From Sporosarcina ureae (GTDB lineage Bacteria > Bacillota > Bacilli > Bacillales_A > Planococcaceae): DNA of 64,000 nucleotides. The stretch lies in contig NZ_CP015348.1 of assembly GCF_002109325.1 (NCBI RefSeq), positions 835,001 to 899,000 of the forward strand. Direction: 5' to 3'. Position numbers and translations under genes: made by a program. Shown one piece after another: positions 27,148 through 35,769 of this stretch (the first letter of the stretch is position 1; each line of letters begins with the position of its first letter). The notes beneath the pieces were generated by a model, which ran no database searches, was not told the DNA's origin, and worked only from the letters and a program-made list of their open reading frames with translations.

Positions 27148-28215
27148 TTAGCCATTATGCCATTTGTACATCCATAGCAAACCAGATTTCATTAGACGTG
27201 CGATTCTGCCGGTAACTGTACGATCTGCCAAGTATGCAAATCCTTGTTTCTTTCCTAATGAACCCATGAAGCCTTTTAGTTTTAGCTCCGGCATTTCAAG
27301 CATCAGTGGTTCACCCTTCCAAGTAGAGCGTAGTACTTGAACAATTTGCTCTCCTTGTACTTCAGCCAACTGAGCGCTTGGTGCGTGTGGAAGCGCAGCA
27401 ATATCCCCTACAACGTAAATATTGGGATAGCTCGGAATTTGGTGATATTGATTGAGTACAATTCGGCCTGAACGGTCTTTTTGAACGATTAAATCATCCA
27501 CAACTTTACCTGGTTTAATACCAGCCGTCCAAACGACTGCGTCTACATCAATCGTATCTTCATGGTTATATAGGACATGTTCGCCCACTTTCGTGATGTT
27601 TGAATTCGCAACGACTTCTACTTCGTTCTGATCAAACCATCCTTTGACGAAGTTACTCAATCGCTCAGGGAAGTCTCGTAAAATACGTGGGCTACGGTCG
27701 AATAATTTAATATTCAAGTCAGGACGACTCTCACGCAATTCACTAGCTAACTCGATCCCACTTAGTCCAGCGCCTACAATTCCTACCGTTGCGCCACCGC
27801 CTAAACCTAGCAATGTCTGATACGTCTTACGTGATTTACCGATTGTTTGGATACTCAGTGTGTGTTCAGCAGCACCAGGCACGTTGTGATAATTGTCTTC
27901 GCTACCTAGTCCTATAACCAATTCATCGTAAGGTAGTGCTCGTCCATCTGCTAATAATACTTCTTGTTCTTCGGGCTTGATCTCTTGAATTTCGCCTTCT
28001 ACCACTTTCAATTGTTCATGAACTGGAATCGCTACGCGAACATCCGAGTCAGGAACCGTTCCTGCTGCCAGTGCATAAAATTCAGTTTTCAAACTATGAA
28101 ACAGGGTTCTATCGACAAGTGTAATTTCGATATCAGTTGATAATTCTTTATTTAGCAAACGCAATAAAATTCTCATATTACCATAGCCGGCACCTAGTAA
28201 AAGTAATTTTCTCAT
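27148..28215 (-). CDS. yutJ: NDH-2-like FAD oxidoreductase YutJ
   Basis: A 355-residue member of the NADH dehydrogenase-like family. The FAD motif GAGYGNMRILLRLL replaces the usual GGxG-type ending with GNMR. The NAD site GAGLSGIELASEL and the second FAD contact YVVGDIAALPHAPSAQLAEVQG are intact. It is shorter than YumB and matches YutJ. The electron acceptor is unknown. AAGGAGAAC precedes ATG 28215. It is divergent from yuzB. Confidence 0.88.
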   Translation of the reverse strand: MRKLLLLGAGYGNMRILLRLLNKELSTDIEITLVDRTLFHSLKTEFYALAAGTVPDSDVRVAIPVHEQLKVVEGEIQEIKPEEQEVLLADGRALPYDELVIGLGSEDNYHNVPGAAEHTLSIQTIGKSRKTYQTLLGLGGGATVGIVGAGLSGIELASELRESRPDLNIKLFDRSPRILRDFPERLSNFVKGWFDQNEVEVVANSNITKVGEHVLYNHEDTIDVDAVVWTAGIKPGKVVDDLIVQKDRSGRIVLNQYHQIPSYPNIYVVGDIAALPHAPSAQLAEVQGEQIVQVLRSTWKGEPLMLEMPELKLKGFMGSLGKKQGFAYLADRTVTGRIARLMKSGLLWMYKWHNG

Positions 28216-28354
28216 TATGTTCTCCTTCTATGTCTATTTTTCTCGTGCATCTCATTTGCTATTATAGCAGTTTGTGATGACTTTCACAATATGCCAAGTT
28301 CATTGACGCATTTGCAAAAAAAGAGTACCATTTCTAGTAGGCGAGGTGAGAAAG

Positions 28355-28591
28355 ATGAATCCCATCGTGGAGTTTTGTATCAGTAATTTGGCCAATGGTT
28401 CCTACCCTGTATTTGAGGCGTTGGAGCGTGATCCGAACGTTGACGTGTTGGAATATGGTTGTTTGAGCTATTGTACGAAGTGTAGTGATACGTTGTATGC
28501 GCTAGTTAATGGTGAACTTGTCGAAGCGGATACTGCGGATGAATTGACGAAGCGTATTTATCAGTTCATTGAGGAGAATCCACTTTTTTAA
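28355..28591 (+). CDS. yuzB: YuzB-like DUF1450 protein
   Basis: A 78-residue protein with three cysteines ([31 protein letters not shown]) and a C-terminal helix ending FIEENPLF. Sequence and length match YuzB (DUF1450). A thioredoxin-like or metal-binding role is inferred only from the cysteines. ATG 28355 follows GAGGTGAG. Confidence 0.9.
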   Translation: MNPIVEFCISNLANGSYPVFEALERDPNVDVLEYGCLSYCTKCSDTLYALVNGELVEADTADELTKRIYQFIEENPLF

Positions 28592-28608
28592 TACAAATAG
28601 AATGCTTG

Positions 28609-28648
28609 AGACGTTTGGGAAGTGTAGTGCTTCTTGGGCGTCTTTTTT
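28609..28648 (+). terminator. Terminator after yuzB
   Basis: AGACG...GGAAG pairs imperfectly with CTTC...GCGTCT around TGTAGTG, followed by six Ts. Confidence 0.75.
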
Positions 28649-28741
28649 CAATCCCTGATAGATGATGGAATTAAGGAGTAAATTGGTGAGTACGATAAGG
28701 TCAAAAGCAAGAGCTTAGGAATAGTGAGTGAGTTTGAGAGT

Positions 28742-29096
28742 GGTTCGGGATGGAAGCTCCAGCGTCCAGCTTTCGCTCATAGAATCCGTTTGAGCGCTCA
28801 TAGAACACTTTTTGTGCTCTATAGCACACACTATCCGCTCTATCAGACGCCACGAGTGCTCATAGATTCATCTAAGTGATCATAGAACCTGGATAACCGC
28901 TCATAGCCTCGCAAGCTCAACATTAATCACAACCATAACTTCAATGCACAACAAAAAGTATCAACCACTCGCATTGCAAGGGATTGGAGCGAAAGCCGTA
29001 GCGAAGGACGGCTTTTGCGAGTAAAAGCGAAGCGTTAGGAGCACATATTTGCACTAAATCCCCACCCCCAACACCTTACCAGCTACTCATTTGCGC
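28742..29096. repeat. Composite intergenic repeat, copy 1, carrying 21-bp array B
   Basis: It begins with GGTTCGGGATGGAAGCTCC, the left end seen again at 49189 and (reverse) near 56023. It then passes directly into a 21-bp array (28774-28907, units CGCTCATA/CGCTCTAT plus 13 variable bases). From 28942 it continues as the second module, starting AATGCACAACAAAAAGTATC, containing CATTGCAAGGGATTGGAG and ending AAATCCCCACCCCC, also seen at 55561-55762. No gene is visible in 28649-29100. Confidence 0.8.
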
Positions 29097-29100
29097 ATTA

Positions 29101-29148
29101 AAAAAGTTACCCAGGGAGTCTATGTACCAAGACTCCCGGATAACTTTT
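29101..29148 (-). terminator. Terminator after yutF
   Basis: AAGTTATCCGGGAGTCT and AGACTCCCTGGGTAACTT pair with one or two mismatches around TGGTACAT, followed by a T-run on the minus strand. Confidence 0.92.
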
Positions 29149-29918
29149 TAGTTAATTGGCCAATCTGCAAGTGAGTTCAGTAGATACGTGGGTTGCTGTG
29201 CTTTTTCTAGCACTTCTTCCATTGGTGTGACCCCTGTCGCAACGTACGCCGTGTCGATACCGTAGCGGATGCCCGCCATGATGTCTGTATCGTAGTTGTC
29301 GCCTATGAGGATCATATCTTCTTTCTTGTACATCCCCTGCTGCTGGATGAACTCCAGCATATGCGGCTCGGGCTTTCCTACGATGAGTGGCTTTGTTTCA
29401 GTTGCTGCTTCCATCATTTTTAAGAACGAACCGTTACCTGGTACGAGTCCCTTTTCGGTCGGGAATTTGACATCTTGATTGGTGCCTAAGAAATGTGCAC
29501 CGCTACGTATCGCCAGACAGGCATCCGCGAGTTTGCCGTATGTAATCTGGCGGTCAAGTCCCATTAAGACGACATCGGGATTCGTCGTGGTAATGTTGAT
29601 GTGCTCGATTTCTAGCGCTTCTCGCAATCCTGCTTCACCAATCATCATCACGTTAGCGCCTGCGTAATGTAGGGCACAGTAACGCGCCAGTGCAGTCGCT
29701 GAATTCATGATGTAATCGACTTCTGTCTGTACCCCAAAACTCGCTAGTTTCTCCTGTTGAGCAGTGCGTGTAAGAGCCGCGTTGTTCGTAATAAAGTATG
29801 TGTCCTTGCCTTGCGCTTGGCACGTTGCAACGAAATCTACAGCTTCCTGTATCGGTTCAGTCCCTCTATACATCGTGCCATCCAAATCGAAGCAATAGGC
29901 TTTATATTGTTTCATCAT
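29148..29918 (-). CDS. yutF: HAD-superfamily phosphatase YutF (NagD-like)
   Basis: A 256-residue type IIA HAD hydrolase. The nucleophile motif is YCFDLDGTMYRG, motif II TYFITNNA, and the C-terminal motifs are GKPEPHMLEF and LIGDNYDTDIMAGIRYGIDTAYV. The family (TIGR01457) dephosphorylates sugar or nucleotide phosphates; the substrate is unknown. The start overlaps the yutE stop (ATGATGA), so translation is coupled. Confidence 0.92.
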   Translation of the reverse strand: MMKQYKAYCFDLDGTMYRGTEPIQEAVDFVATCQAQGKDTYFITNNAALTRTAQQEKLASFGVQTEVDYIMNSATALARYCALHYAGANVMMIGEAGLREALEIEHINITTTNPDVVLMGLDRQITYGKLADACLAIRSGAHFLGTNQDVKFPTEKGLVPGNGSFLKMMEAATETKPLIVGKPEPHMLEFIQQQGMYKKEDMILIGDNYDTDIMAGIRYGIDTAYVATGVTPMEEVLEKAQQPTYLLNSLADWPIN

Positions 29919-30361
29919 TCAGTTGGTAGAAACGCCGAGACTGGGCCTAGTTCATTCGTTAAGTAGTCACGGACTTGTCCTGGGAATTGTTTTAGTTCTT
30001 TGGATGTATCGCGAATCGATGTCTCTACTTTACTTGAGTCGACCTCTACGAATTGACGCACAATCATTGGACGTAAAGAGATGAAAGCTTTCAGAGGCAC
30101 AGCTTGCTCAGATTGAATGACTTTTTCATCTTCAAGAATATCAATGATATCGTCGTAACTACCTGGATCACGCATGATGAATCCGTCGATCATAGAATTA
30201 CCTACATCAATAATTCCTTCAATTAAGCCATGTGCAATCCGCTCTAAAGCTAGTTTATTTACTTCGCTTTGCTGCCAGTCCGTTTCCTTTTCAAACGTAT
30301 TGATCAACTGCTCCATATACACTAATGTTTTATTGATTTCATTTTGATCTACAAAATACAT
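29915..30361 (-). CDS. yutE: HEPN/DUF86 family protein YutE
   Basis: A 148-residue all-helical protein of the DUF86/HepT class. ERIAHGLIEGIIDVGNSMIDG is the typical second helix. The region that carries the Rx4-6H catalytic motif in HepT toxins reads LRPMIVRQF here, so the His is replaced and ribonuclease activity is doubtful. No MntA-type nucleotidyltransferase lies beside it; it is coupled to yutF instead, as in B. subtilis. ATG 30361 follows AGGAGGAAG; the frame back to 30388 is unlikely. Confidence 0.85.
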   Translation of the reverse strand: MYFVDQNEINKTLVYMEQLINTFEKETDWQQSEVNKLALERIAHGLIEGIIDVGNSMIDGFIMRDPGSYDDIIDILEDEKVIQSEQAVPLKAFISLRPMIVRQFVEVDSSKVETSIRDTSKELKQFPGQVRDYLTNELGPVSAFLPTE

Positions 30362-30422
30362 ACTGTTCTTCCTCCTCGTATACTTCATGTTCCTATCTTA
30401 CCATATTTTCAGCCAGACGAAT

Positions 30423-30450
30423 AAAAGCTCCGAGCAAATTTGCTCGAAGC
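30423..30450 (-). terminator. Terminator after yutD
   Basis: GCTTCGAGC and GCTCGGAGC (one mismatch) enclose AAATTT, then TTTT on the minus strand. A converse T-run on the + side is also present. Confidence 0.8.
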
Positions 30451-30458
30451 CTTCATTT

Positions 30459-30830
30459 TTATTGTTGTTCTTTAGGAGCAGATTCGGCTTCAGGTTTTAC
30501 TTCTTCCACTACTTCTGCTTCTATCGGTTCAGGCTTTACTTTTCCAATCTTCTTCAAGATGAAATAAGCGCAGCCAAAGTTGCAGTATTCATAGATATAA
30601 TCTTGGACAGTACTAATTTTTGTTTCGTAAGTGGATTTGGAATTACGATCTTCAAAAAAGCCTTTTAATCGTAATTGTCCATATCCCCAGTCGCCCAAAA
30701 TAAAGTCATACTTTAACAGTACTTCGCTAAAACGTTCATTCAATGCCTCTTCATCGAAACCTTCGCGAAACTCTTCTACGATTTCATACTGCATGTTCTC
30801 TAAAATAACCATACTCTGCTTCACTTCCAT
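30459..30830 (-). CDS. yutD: YutD-like DUF1027 protein
   Basis: A 123-residue protein with the conserved DUF1027 core (YDFILGDWGYGQLRLKGFF, then IYEYCNFGCAYFILKK). An acidic, Pro/Glu/Ala-rich tail (about residues 97-123) is likely disordered. The ATG directly follows the lipA stop codon (TAAATG); Met7 is a possible alternative start. The function is unknown; the link to lipA is conserved in related genomes. Confidence 0.88.
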   Translation of the reverse strand: MEVKQSMVILENMQYEIVEEFREGFDEEALNERFSEVLLKYDFILGDWGYGQLRLKGFFEDRNSKSTYETKISTVQDYIYEYCNFGCAYFILKKIGKVKPEPIEAEVVEEVKPEAESAPKEQQ

Positions 30831-31796
30831 TTAACTGCTCGCTTGTCCTTCAAGTTTCAGCAGCTCGTCACCTTGGCGCTGTTTCTCTTTAGCCGAAGCA
30901 TTTACTTGCTCGTCTGCGTGGTAGCTTGAGCGTACAAGCGGCCCCGCCTCACAATGAGAGAATCCTTTAGTCATTGCGATTTTACGCAATTCACCAAACT
31001 CATCAGGCGAATAATACTTTACCACTTTTGCGTGTTTTTTTGTTGGTTGTAAGTACTGACCAATTGTCATGATATCTACGTCATGCGCACGAAGATCATC
31101 CATTGTCTCAATGATCTCTTCCACAGTCTCTCCAAGTCCAACCATTAATGAAGACTTCGTCGGAATCTCAGGATACATTTCTTTCGCACGTTGAAGTAGT
31201 TCAAGTGAACGATCATACGTTGCACGCGCGCGAATTCTTGGAGTCAAGCGACGCACAGTTTCAATATTATGGTTTAATATATCTGGTTTTGCATCCATCA
31301 AACGTTGCAAGTTTTCTTTATCTCCACCCATATCTGAAGGCAATACTTCAATAGATGTAAATGGATTTTTTCTACGAATTGCACGGATCGTTTCCGCAAA
31401 AATAGCAGAGCCGCCATCTTTGAGATCATCACGCGCAACAGCCGTGACTACAGCGTGTTTCAAGTTCATCAATTCAACTGATTCCGCTACACGTTCTGGT
31501 TCAGCAGTGTCCAGTTCATTTGGTAGACCTGTTTTAACTGCACAAAAACGGCATGCGCGTGTACATACAGCACCGAGGATCATGAAAGTAGCTGTACGTC
31601 GCTCTCCCCAGCACTCGTGAATGTTTGGACAACGTGCTTCTTCACACACAGTATTCAAGTTTTTCTCGCGCATTAACTTCTTTAAACCTGTATAGTTCTC
31701 ATTGGTGTTTAGCTTAATCTTCAGCCAATCCGGCTTTCTAACATGCTCAGATTTTCTTCCTGTCTCAGGTTTGCATGACAACGCTACCGACTCCAT
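30831..31796 (-). CDS. lipA: Lipoyl synthase
   Basis: A radical-SAM enzyme of about 321 residues inserting sulfur into octanoyl groups. The auxiliary cluster cysteines are in [12 protein letters not shown], and the radical-[16 protein letters not shown] follows. The C-terminal RSSYHADEQ supplies the serine ligand. It depends on Fe-S supply (Suf, ErpA, NfU are all in this window), and GcvH (54680) is one of its substrates. The first ATG (31796) lacks a good ribosome site; TTG 31781, with GGAG about 10 nt upstream, is an alternative. B. subtilis LipA is 298 residues, so the first 15-20 residues are doubtful. Confidence 0.95.
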   Translation of the reverse strand: MESVALSCKPETGRKSEHVRKPDWLKIKLNTNENYTGLKKLMREKNLNTVCEEARCPNIHECWGERRTATFMILGAVCTRACRFCAVKTGLPNELDTAEPERVAESVELMNLKHAVVTAVARDDLKDGGSAIFAETIRAIRRKNPFTSIEVLPSDMGGDKENLQRLMDAKPDILNHNIETVRRLTPRIRARATYDRSLELLQRAKEMYPEIPTKSSLMVGLGETVEEIIETMDDLRAHDVDIMTIGQYLQPTKKHAKVVKYYSPDEFGELRKIAMTKGFSHCEAGPLVRSSYHADEQVNASAKEKQRQGDELLKLEGQASS

Positions 31797-31849
31797 TCTG
31801 TTGATAGATTCTACTCATGTCAATGTAACATAAATTCAGATAAGCTTCA

Positions 31850-31879
31850 ATTATATATGACACAGATTATACATGACAA
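31850..31879 (-). promoter_or_regulatory. Sigma-A promoter for lipA
   Basis: TTGTCA (complement of 31874-31879) and TATAAT (complement of 31850-31855) are 18 nt apart on the minus strand, about 55 nt upstream of the lipA ATG. Confidence 0.7.
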
Positions 31880-31910
31880 TAAAAGTGAAATTAGTGACGC
31901 TTCACTATTA

Positions 31911-31947
31911 AAAAAACACCTGCAACCAACTAGCTGGCTGCAGGTGT
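31911..31947 (-). terminator. Terminator after metS
   Basis: ACACCTGCAGCCA pairs with TGGTTGCAGGTGT (one mismatch) around GCTAGT, followed by a T-run of six or more on the minus strand. Confidence 0.92.
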
Positions 31948-31954
31948 AGATCGT

Positions 31955-32092
31955 TTACTGTTCAACTTTGAACTTCTTTTTGAACTTGCTGAGGATTGTA
32001 GCATAAAAGATGCTAATAAATAGACCGCCCCAGATGATCGTCACTCCGACTAGCATCATAAGGATTGCAGAACCGCTCATTCCTGTATCCAT
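31955..32092 (-). CDS. metS: MetS-type small subunit of the NSS transporter
   Basis: A 45-residue protein starting MDTGMSGSAILMMLVGVTII, with one membrane helix (about residues 8-32) and a Lys-rich end (SKFKKKFKVEQ). Its ATG directly follows the metP stop codon (TAAATG) on the same strand. Small single-helix subunits of this kind accompany NSS transporters; in Corynebacterium glutamicum MetS is needed with MetP for methionine uptake. The same partnership is inferred here. A terminator follows it, so metP-metS is a two-gene operon. Confidence 0.85.
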   Translation of the reverse strand: MDTGMSGSAILMMLVGVTIIWGGLFISIFYATILSKFKKKFKVEQ

Positions 32093-33613
32093 TTATAGCC
32101 CCCCTTTGTCTTCATCGTAATCTGATGTAATTCTTGTGTTGTTTCTCCATTTTAATGATGTGAATACAATCGACATCACAAATGCGCCTATCGCTACTGG
32201 CCATCCGATCGTCCATAAGAACGACGTTGGATACCCTTCATAGTTTTCAGCAATATTGTCTTTGATTAGGAAGAATAACATAGTACCTAATACGATAGGA
32301 GTGATGAATGAAAGTGAAACCTTCCACCACCATCCAAGTCGAATATCTGATACTGCATTGGCATGTTGTTCGAACACTCCGAGTTTGCGGAATACCCAAG
32401 CTAGTAAGAAAACTTCAACTAAACCGATGACTGCAATACCGAATTGGTTAATGAAGTAATCTGCTACATCTAGGAAGTACAAACCGCCATTTGTAGCGTA
32501 TAGCAAAGAAATCACTGCTGAGAGACCAACACCAATAGTTACTGAACGACGTCTTGAAATATTGAATTTATCTGACATACCCGCGATATATGTTTCAGTA
32601 ATGGAGATTAGTGAAGTAATACCCGCAAGTGTCAATGACAGGAAGAAGAATGCGCCGAACAGGCCATTTAATCCTGGCATTTGATTGATAATTTCAGGGA
32701 ACACGACAAAGGCTAAACCTACACCCGCTGTCGCAACGTCTGCTACATCTACCCCTTGATTCGTTGCCATGAATCCTAGTACTGCGAATACCCCGATACC
32801 TGCTAATAACTCAACAGAAGAGTTCGCAAAACCTGTGATGAATGCGTTATTCGTAATATCCGATTTCTTCGGCAAATAACTAGAATACGTAATCATGATC
32901 GCAAAGGCAATCGATAAACTGAAGAAGATATGTCCATATGCGGCAACCCATACACGCGGATTCAATAATTTTTCGATATCCGGTTTAAAGAATGCATCAA
33001 GTCCTACCATAGCTCCGTCAAGTGTGATGGCACGGATGACGACGAATAAGAATAGAAGGAATAGAACAGGAATAAATATTCGGTTCGCCAACTCGATCCC
33101 TTTCTTGACTCCACCGATCAAGATGATGTAACAAATAATCCAAACGAATAGTAGTGGCAATGCTACGCCTCCTACAATCCCTCCGACATCTCCTGGGTTA
33201 TCCGCTAATTTCAGAACATCACCGAAGAAGAATGCTTCGGGTTCTTTTCCCCAAGATAAGTTAAATGAATAGATCGTGTATTTCATTGCCCATGCAATGA
33301 TCACAGCATAGTAAGTGGAGATGACGAACGATACGAAAATCCCCCACCATCCTAGAAACTCTGCCTTCTTACCATTTAAACGGAAGAATGAAAGAGGTGC
33401 GGATCCACGATATTTATGACCAATTGTAAATTCCATGATCAGAATCGGGATACCCGCTGTTAAAAGTGCAAATAAGTACGGGATAAAGAATGCGCCACCG
33501 CCATTTTCATAGGCGACATAAGGAAAGCGCCAGATATTTCCGAGTCCGACAGCAGACCCGATTGCAGCCAATATAAAACCGGCCCTTGTTCCCCATTGTG
33601 AGCGTGTTTCCAT
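32093..33613 (-). CDS. metP: Sodium-dependent amino-acid transporter, NSS/SNF family
   Basis: A 506-residue membrane protein with about 12 helices. The first helix RAGFILAAIGSAVGLGNIWRFPYVAYENGGG-like segment (about residues 10-40) is the NSS signature with the unwound Na+/substrate site. WGxxVSF-type and GITSLISITETY segments are also typical. It co-transports amino acids with Na+. Pairing with a MetS-like subunit suggests methionine and/or alanine. It has a strong promoter of its own and no riboswitch. Confidence 0.88.
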   Translation of the reverse strand: METRSQWGTRAGFILAAIGSAVGLGNIWRFPYVAYENGGGAFFIPYLFALLTAGIPILIMEFTIGHKYRGSAPLSFFRLNGKKAEFLGWWGIFVSFVISTYYAVIIAWAMKYTIYSFNLSWGKEPEAFFFGDVLKLADNPGDVGGIVGGVALPLLFVWIICYIILIGGVKKGIELANRIFIPVLFLLFLFVVIRAITLDGAMVGLDAFFKPDIEKLLNPRVWVAAYGHIFFSLSIAFAIMITYSSYLPKKSDITNNAFITGFANSSVELLAGIGVFAVLGFMATNQGVDVADVATAGVGLAFVVFPEIINQMPGLNGLFGAFFFLSLTLAGITSLISITETYIAGMSDKFNISRRRSVTIGVGLSAVISLLYATNGGLYFLDVADYFINQFGIAVIGLVEVFLLAWVFRKLGVFEQHANAVSDIRLGWWWKVSLSFITPIVLGTMLFFLIKDNIAENYEGYPTSFLWTIGWPVAIGAFVMSIVFTSLKWRNNTRITSDYDEDKGGL

Positions 33614-33694
33614 TAAACACTCTCCTCTCTTTTTGTTATTTCACAAAACTCGTTACCATTCGATATATTCTGAAAACTCCAGTTCCGTATATTT

Positions 33695-33723
33695 AGTATA
33701 AACAGCAGAATAGTAGATGTCAA
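33695..33723 (-). promoter_or_regulatory. Strong sigma-A promoter for metP-metS
   Basis: Consensus TTGACA (complement of 33718-33723), a 17-nt spacer and TATACT (complement of 33695-33700), about 80 nt upstream of metP. The -35 abuts the terminator of the upstream transporter gene. Confidence 0.8.
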
Positions 33724-33769
33724 AACAAATTTGGACTAAGAATGAAGTATTCTTCACCCTTAGTCCAAA
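33722..33769 (-). terminator. Terminator after the lysine-riboswitch transporter
   Basis: TTTGGACTAAG and CTTAGTCCAAA form an 11-bp stem with an inner TGAAG/TTCAT pairing; a T-rich tail (TTTGTTTTG) follows on the minus strand. Confidence 0.85.
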
Positions 33770-33777
33770 CCGTAAAA

Positions 33778-35346
33778 TTATGCTATTCGCGCAGCGCGTT
33801 GTTTTCCTTTTGCGTTCCAGTATGTGAATAAAACTATCAAGATAATAATAACTGCTACGAGTCCAATCCAAACTGAACCAGTAATTCCTAGAACAATATA
33901 ACCAATCGCTGAAACACTCGCAGCAACGAGTGCGTAAGGCAATTGTGTAGAGACGTGATCCATGTGATTACACCCTGCACCAGTGGAAGATAAGATGGTT
34001 GTATCGGAAATCGGTGAACAATGATCTCCGAATACCGCACCAGCAAGAACTGCTGCTAATGCTGGTAATAATAGTTCAGGTGCTGCATTGACCATGATCG
34101 TCCCTGCGATCGGCATCAAGATACCAAACGACCCCCATGACGTACCTGTTGAAAATGCCATTAATCCCGCTAATACGAAAATCAGTACTGGAAGGAATGC
34201 GACCGGAATATTCAATTGCTCTACCATTGCAGAAAGGAATAGTCCTGTATCAAGCGATGCAATAAGTTCCGTCAATCCCCAAGCAAAGATTAAGATTAAA
34301 ATCGCAGGCATCATCGCTTTTACGCCACTTACAAATGCGCGTCCCATCCATGAAACGCTTGCTGTTTCGTTCTCTTTCATTTGTAGTGTATATAACAACA
34401 TAGCTAGTAATGTAGCTGTAGTACCACCAATTACCAAGGAGAACGGTACATCCGTGTTTTCGAAGATAGCCCAAATATCAAAGATACCTGCTTCTTTATA
34501 ACCCGTATAAATCATCATGCCAAGCGTTACCACAATCAATGTCACGATTGGCGCAACTAAATCACGTACTTTACCGTGTGTATGCTCTGGAAATTCTTCC
34601 TTTAGCTGACCAGGTATTTCTTTATTTTGGTCAAACAGTTCGCCTTCATTCATGGCACGATCTTCATGCTTCTTCATTTCAAAGAAGTCATTATTCGTCC
34701 AAGCGAAGAAGAAGACCATGGACAATGTCGCGATGACATAAAAATTCATCGGCGCCATCATGACGAATGCAGTCAACGGTGAATAGCTGACCGCTGCTGT
34801 CGTACCTAAAATAAGTGCTAGTTGTCCAATCAAAAACGCGCCCCAACTGGATATAGGTGACACGACACAGATAGGTGCTGACGTAGAATCAATGAAATAT
34901 GCTAGTTTTGCACGAGAGATCTTATGCTGATCCGTAATAGGTCTTGCAATCTGGCCAACTGCCAATGCATTGAAGTAATCGTCTACAAATATGGCAATAC
35001 CGAGCGCCATTGTCAGTAGCTTTGCGCCACGTTTTGTACGAATACGCGTGACAGCCCAGCGCGCAAACGCTGCACTTCCTCCGGATAGACTAACAAATGC
35101 CGTAATGACACCTAGTAATAATAGAAATAACATAATAAATATATTATACGTATTGAGTCCGCCATCCCAAAATGAAACTGTCATGGCTCTCCATACACCT
35201 TTTAGTGTCTCGAACGGAGCAAAGTTCGCTAAAAGTAAAGCTGCTGTAACAATTCCCGCTCCTAATGATAATAATACTCTCCTCGTCGCTAACACCATCA
35301 CGATGGCGATAATAGGAGGCAAAATAGAGACCCACGTTCCGATCAT
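33778..35346 (-). CDS. lysW: NhaC-family transporter, probably for lysine (LysW-type)
   Basis: A 522-residue membrane protein with 11-13 helices. It has NhaC-family features such as IFVDDYFNALAVGQIARPITD, STSAPICVVSPISSWGAFL and GDHCSPISDTTILSSTGAGCNHMDHVSTQLPYA-type segments. Annotation by homology alone would call it a Na+/H+ antiporter. Its 380-nt leader, however, contains a lysine riboswitch with a terminator, and NhaC-like genes behind L boxes have been proposed as lysine transporters (LysW). Lysine import coupled to Na+ is therefore the best guess. AGGAGGAATTACA precedes ATG 35346. Confidence 0.85.
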   Translation of the reverse strand: MIGTWVSILPPIIAIVMVLATRRVLLSLGAGIVTAALLLANFAPFETLKGVWRAMTVSFWDGGLNTYNIFIMLFLLLLGVITAFVSLSGGSAAFARWAVTRIRTKRGAKLLTMALGIAIFVDDYFNALAVGQIARPITDQHKISRAKLAYFIDSTSAPICVVSPISSWGAFLIGQLALILGTTAAVSYSPLTAFVMMAPMNFYVIATLSMVFFFAWTNNDFFEMKKHEDRAMNEGELFDQNKEIPGQLKEEFPEHTHGKVRDLVAPIVTLIVVTLGMMIYTGYKEAGIFDIWAIFENTDVPFSLVIGGTTATLLAMLLYTLQMKENETASVSWMGRAFVSGVKAMMPAILILIFAWGLTELIASLDTGLFLSAMVEQLNIPVAFLPVLIFVLAGLMAFSTGTSWGSFGILMPIAGTIMVNAAPELLLPALAAVLAGAVFGDHCSPISDTTILSSTGAGCNHMDHVSTQLPYALVAASVSAIGYIVLGITGSVWIGLVAVIIILIVLFTYWNAKGKQRAARIA

Positions 35347-35448
35347 TGTAATTCCTCCTCTTTCTAGTTGCTAGATAATATCGAAATGCAGAAGATCTTT
35401 CGAAGAGTGGAATGCTGACAATATTTTGTATTTCTGAATTTTCCCCAC

Positions 35449-35497
35449 AAAAATAGCCCACTCCACAAGTACTAACGCACGTGTAGGAGTCGGCTGA
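35449..35497 (-). terminator. Riboswitch-controlled terminator upstream of the lysine transporter
   Basis: On the minus strand AGCCGACTCC pairs with GGAGTGGGCT around a loop of about 21 nt, followed by ATTTTTG. It lies about 50 nt after the lysine aptamer, as an OFF-switch expression platform would. Confidence 0.85.
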
Positions 35498-35545
35498 CCA
35501 GTTGAACAAGCAATATGTTAATAAATCATAGTTCAATTGGCTATT

Positions 35546-35707
35546 GTAGCTCTCCATACATTTGTCGCTGTATGACAGTGTCATTCCTCTTTGAAATGAC
35601 CCCAACTTGAGAAGCAGACTCTTCTCAAACTTCGGCATTGCTTCCTTTCACTCGCGGTCATAGACGTCACTCTCTCGCTAGGTACTTATAAACAATGCAG
35701 CCTCTAC
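35546..35707 (-). ncRNA. Lysine riboswitch (L box) aptamer
   Basis: On the minus strand the conserved L-box blocks follow in order: AGAGGCTGC, ATAAGTA, GTGAAAGGAAGCAATGCCGAAG, TTGGGGTCATT...GAATGACACTGTCA and TGGAGAGCTAC (the third block is longer than usual to write but continuous at about 35627-35650). P1 forms between CGTAG (5') and CTAC (3'). It senses lysine and acts on the downstream terminator to repress the transporter. A frame at 35144-35638 running through it is not a gene. Confidence 0.93.
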
Positions 35708-35733
35708 GTAAGTCTCGATATTCTTCTGTACTT

Positions 35734-35762
35734 AGTGTAGCAATAATCGACATCGTTCACAA
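35734..35762 (-). promoter_or_regulatory. Promoter for the lysine riboswitch transcript
   Basis: TTGTGA (complement of 35757-35762) and TACACT (complement of 35734-35739) are 17 nt apart, ending about 27 nt before the aptamer. Confidence 0.55.
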
Positions 35763-35769
35763 CACCCTT

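Noticed and set aside
28649..29100. Insertion sequence or transposon remnant with coding capacity
   Set aside because: No transposase-like frame in any of the repeat-rich gaps; only short non-coding repeats were seen.
33614..33777. Riboswitch or T box upstream of metP
   Set aside because: The leader is short, with a consensus promoter about 80 nt from the ATG and no S-box, L-box or T-box core.
35144..35638. 164-codon minus-strand frame
   Set aside because: It overlaps the lysine riboswitch, its terminator and the start of the transporter gene in another frame; codon content is unlike a gene.
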